Assembly (NCBI GenBank): GCA_035498175.1
Contig: DATKAJ010000067.1
Location: forward strand, 1-16,685
Direction: 5' to 3'
Length of the DNA: 16,685 nucleotides
DNA from: JALORV01 sp035498175
GTDB taxonomy: Bacteria; Pseudomonadota; Gammaproteobacteria; Burkholderiales; Burkholderiaceae_F
Under the pieces are notes generated by a model, which had not been told where the DNA came from, searched no databases, and saw only the letters and a list, made by a program, of their open reading frames with translations. This document shows positions 14,835 through 16,685 of this stretch, piece after piece; position 1 is the stretch's first letter; the number at the start of each line of letters is the position of its first letter. The translations under genes were made by a program, and so were the position numbers.

Positions 14835-15857
14835 TCAGTGGCGATAGCCGTGCGGATGCTCGCTTTGCCAGCGCCAGCCGTCGGCGCAGGCCTGCTCGAT
14901 GGTGCGTGCCGCCTGCCAGCCGAGCAGCTCGCGCGCCCGGCCCGGATCGGCCCAGCAGGCCGCGATGTCGCCTTCGCGCCGCGCGGCGATCGCAAAGGGA
15001 ATCGCGCGTCCGCAGACACGCTCGAAGGCACGCACCATGTCCAGCACGCTCGTACCCTGCCCGGTGCCGAGATTGATCGGCATGAAGCCGGGGTGCGATC
15101 GTCCATAGGCGATGCCTGCCACATGACCGAGCGCGAGGTCGACCACGTGCAGGTAGTCGCGCACGCCGGTGCCATCGGGTGTGGGCCAGTCCCCGCCCCA
15201 CACGTTCAGGCGCTCCCGCCGGCCGATCGCCACCTGCGCAATGAACGGAAAAAGATTGTTGGGGATGTCGTGCGGGTCCTCGCCGATCTGCCCGCTGGGA
15301 TGAGCTCCGATCGGATTGAAGTAGCGCAGCGACACCGCGCTGCGCGCCGCGTCCGCCGCACACCAGTCGCGCAGGATCTGTTCGACCATCGCCTTGGAGT
15401 GACCGTAAGGATTGACCGGACGGATCGGCGCTTCCTCGGTCAGCGGAAGTGCGTCGGGCGCTCCGTAAACCGTCGCCGACGAACTGAACACGATGCAGCT
15501 GACCGCTTTCGCTGCCATCGCCTCGAGCAACGCCAGCGTGCCGCCGACGTTGTTGTCGTAGTACTCGACGGGCCGCGCCACCGACTCACCGACCGCCTTC
15601 AGTGCAGCAAAGTGAACGACCGCGTCGATCGGACGATGAAACAGGCGTGCCAGCACCTCCCGGTCGCGCACGTCACCGTTGACGAGCGTGACGCGCTTGC
15701 CGGCGATCTTCTCGACCCGCCTGACCGCCTCGGGAGAACTGTTGCAGAAGTTATCGAGGCAGATGACGTCGAACCCCGCCGCGAGCAGCTCGACCATCGT
15801 ATGTGAGCCGATGTAGCCGGCACCACCGGTGACGAGCACAGCCAGAGTGTGTGTCAT
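14835..15857 (-). CDS. galE: UDP-glucose 4-epimerase
   Basis: An NAD-dependent short-chain dehydrogenase/reductase family enzyme that interconverts UDP-glucose and UDP-galactose, supplying galactose for LPS or exopolysaccharide. The 340-residue protein has TGGAGYIGSH (10-19) for NAD binding and NGDVRD (60-65). FSSSATVYG (124-132) holds the catalytic Ser/Thr region and YGHSK (151-155) the Tyr151/Lys155 pair. RYFNPIGAHPSG (178-189) and GVRDYLHVVDLA (231-242) are diagnostic of GalE. The frame is open far upstream (to 16223), but the ATG at 15857 starts exactly at the Rossmann fold, and its ATGA overlap with the pgi stop supports it. It is followed after 54 nt by waaC, suggesting the UDP-galactose is used in LPS core synthesis. 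Confidence 0.96.
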   Translation of the reverse strand: MTHTLAVLVTGGAGYIGSHTMVELLAAGFDVICLDNFCNSSPEAVRRVEKIAGKRVTLVNGDVRDREVLARLFHRPIDAVVHFAALKAVGESVARPVEYYDNNVGGTLALLEAMAAKAVSCIVFSSSATVYGAPDALPLTEEAPIRPVNPYGHSKAMVEQILRDWCAADAARSAVSLRYFNPIGAHPSGQIGEDPHDIPNNLFPFIAQVAIGRRERLNVWGGDWPTPDGTGVRDYLHVVDLALGHVAGIAYGRSHPGFMPINLGTGQGTSVLDMVRAFERVCGRAIPFAIAARREGDIAACWADPGRARELLGWQAARTIEQACADGWRWQSEHPHGYRH

Positions 15858-16684
15858 TGCCCTTCCAGGTCGCGTGCCAGCTTCTTGCCCAGCTCGACCC
15901 CGGGCTGGTCGAATGCATTGATGCCCAGTAGCGTCGCCAGCATCGTCGTCTTGTGCTCGTAGAGCGCGAGCAGACCGCCCAGCGCGGAAGGCGTCAGCTC
16001 GTCGAGCTGCACCACGCTGACAGCGTTGAGCGCGCAGGAATCGGGGTCCGCCGTGACCAGTGCCTCGGCCTGCGCGCGGGCGTTGGCCAGCAGTGCGCGA
16101 TGGTGCTCCGCGTAGTCGTGGTTCGGCCGTTCGATCAGCACGATATCCACCGCCGTGTGCAACGTGCCCTGACGCAGCGCCTGGAAGAACGTGTGCTGCG
16201 CATCGGTGCCGACGCCACCCCACACCACCTGGGCCGTCGGCAGCGACGTCAGTTCGCCGGCCAGCGTGCGGCTCTTGCCGAGGCTCTCCATCTCGAGCTG
16301 CTGCAGCCAGGTGACCATCCCGCGCAGGCGTTCGTCATAGGGCAGCAGGCAGTGGCTCGGCATCTGCAGCACCGCGGAATTCCAGAACGCCAGCGCGGCC
16401 AGCGTCGCCGGCAGGTTGCGATCCAGCGGCGCCGCCTCGGCATGGCGGTCCATGGTCGCGGCACCGTTAAGGAGATCGCCAAAATGGCGCGGACCAATGG
16501 CCAGCATCACCGGCAGACCCGTTGAACCCCAGACCGAGAATCGCCCCCCGATCCAGTCCCAGAGCATGAACTGCTCCGCCTCCGGGACTTCGATGGCGCG
16601 CGCGGCGTCTTTCCGCGCCGACACGGTGACGATGTGCCGCGCGAGCGCAGCGCCACGGATCCCCGCGCCGGCGAACCACTCCCG
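15854..16684 (-). CDS. pgi: Glucose-6-phosphate isomerase, 5' part missing (runs off right edge)
   Basis: Interconverts glucose-6-phosphate and fructose-6-phosphate. 276 C-terminal residues are visible, the N-terminal part (roughly 40-50%) being cut off. Fragment residues 16-20 (ARHIV) start the region of the typical ARHFVAVS strand. DWIGGRFSVWGSTG (43-56) is PGI signature 1 and FDQPGVELGK (258-267) signature 2, with the conserved Lys267. FWNSAVLQMPSHCLLPYDERL (100-120) also fits. Where most PGIs have GEPGTNGQH this protein has GGVGTDAQH (156-164), so the usual catalytic-base Glu is Gly157. The stretch before ALYEHK is shorter than in E. coli and lacks the GNRP-type motif. It may be a diverged Pgi branch that uses another residue. 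It overlaps galE by 4 nt (ATGA), indicating one operon with galE-waaC-waaA. Confidence 0.9.
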   Translation of the reverse strand, partial: REWFAGAGIRGAALARHIVTVSARKDAARAIEVPEAEQFMLWDWIGGRFSVWGSTGLPVMLAIGPRHFGDLLNGAATMDRHAEAAPLDRNLPATLAALAFWNSAVLQMPSHCLLPYDERLRGMVTWLQQLEMESLGKSRTLAGELTSLPTAQVVWGGVGTDAQHTFFQALRQGTLHTAVDIVLIERPNHDYAEHHRALLANARAQAEALVTADPDSCALNAVSVVQLDELTPSALGGLLALYEHKTTMLATLLGINAFDQPGVELGKKLARDLEGQ

Positions 16685-16685
16685 G

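Noticed and set aside
13998..15806. 602-codon open frame on the plus strand
   Set aside because: It is antisense to waaC and galE, which carry intact catalytic motifs. The composition is that of a shadow frame.
15858..16223. N-terminal extension of galE
   Set aside because: The extra residues are Arg/Gly/Ala-rich and lie wholly over pgi. The Rossmann motif begins right after the ATG at 15857.

Overview
The window is GC-rich chromosomal DNA packed with housekeeping genes. It most likely comes from a betaproteobacterium, probably Burkholderiales or a close relative. This rests on two gene neighbourhoods I know from that class, miaB-ybeZ-ybeY-corC-lnt and pcm/rhodanese-tolC-waaA-waaC, on Gram-negative envelope genes (lnt, tolC, Kdo and heptosyl transferases), and on strong GC3 bias that opens long spurious antisense frames. 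No phage, transposon, CRISPR array, toxin-antitoxin pair or defence cassette is visible.

Region 1 (1-8982, all minus strand, read right to left) runs thiD, a tRNA with CAU anticodon, a small predicted lipoprotein, miaB, a 946-residue lipoprotein metzincin (DUF5117/DUF4953 type), ybeZ, ybeY, corC and lnt (cut by the left edge). The genes are tightly packed. The tRNA is 11 nt after the thiD stop and the lipoprotein start is 12-15 nt after the tRNA CCA end. The metalloprotease interrupts the usual miaB-ybeZ adjacency.

Region 2 (8983-12520, plus strand) holds a TetR/AcrR-type regulator divergent from thiD, with a good sigma-70-like promoter overlapped by an imperfect palindrome. It is followed by a Pcm-like methyltransferase, a single-domain rhodanese and a TolC-type outer-membrane channel with an unusual C-terminal tail. 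The regulator sits upstream of the efflux/secretion channel and may control it together with itself.

Region 3 (12517-16685, minus strand) is a probable operon: pgi (5' part cut by the right edge), galE, waaC and waaA. Overlaps are 4 nt at pgi/galE and waaC/waaA, with a 54-nt gap at galE/waaC. It links hexose-phosphate and UDP-galactose supply to LPS inner-core assembly. Its last gene meets tolC tail to tail, with overlapping stop codons.

I do not see a clearly new multi-gene system. The points most worth a second look are the metzincin lipoprotein inside the RNA-maturation operon, the thiD-tRNA-lipoprotein packing, the Pcm-like protein without the canonical substrate loop, and a divergent Pgi lacking the expected catalytic glutamate.
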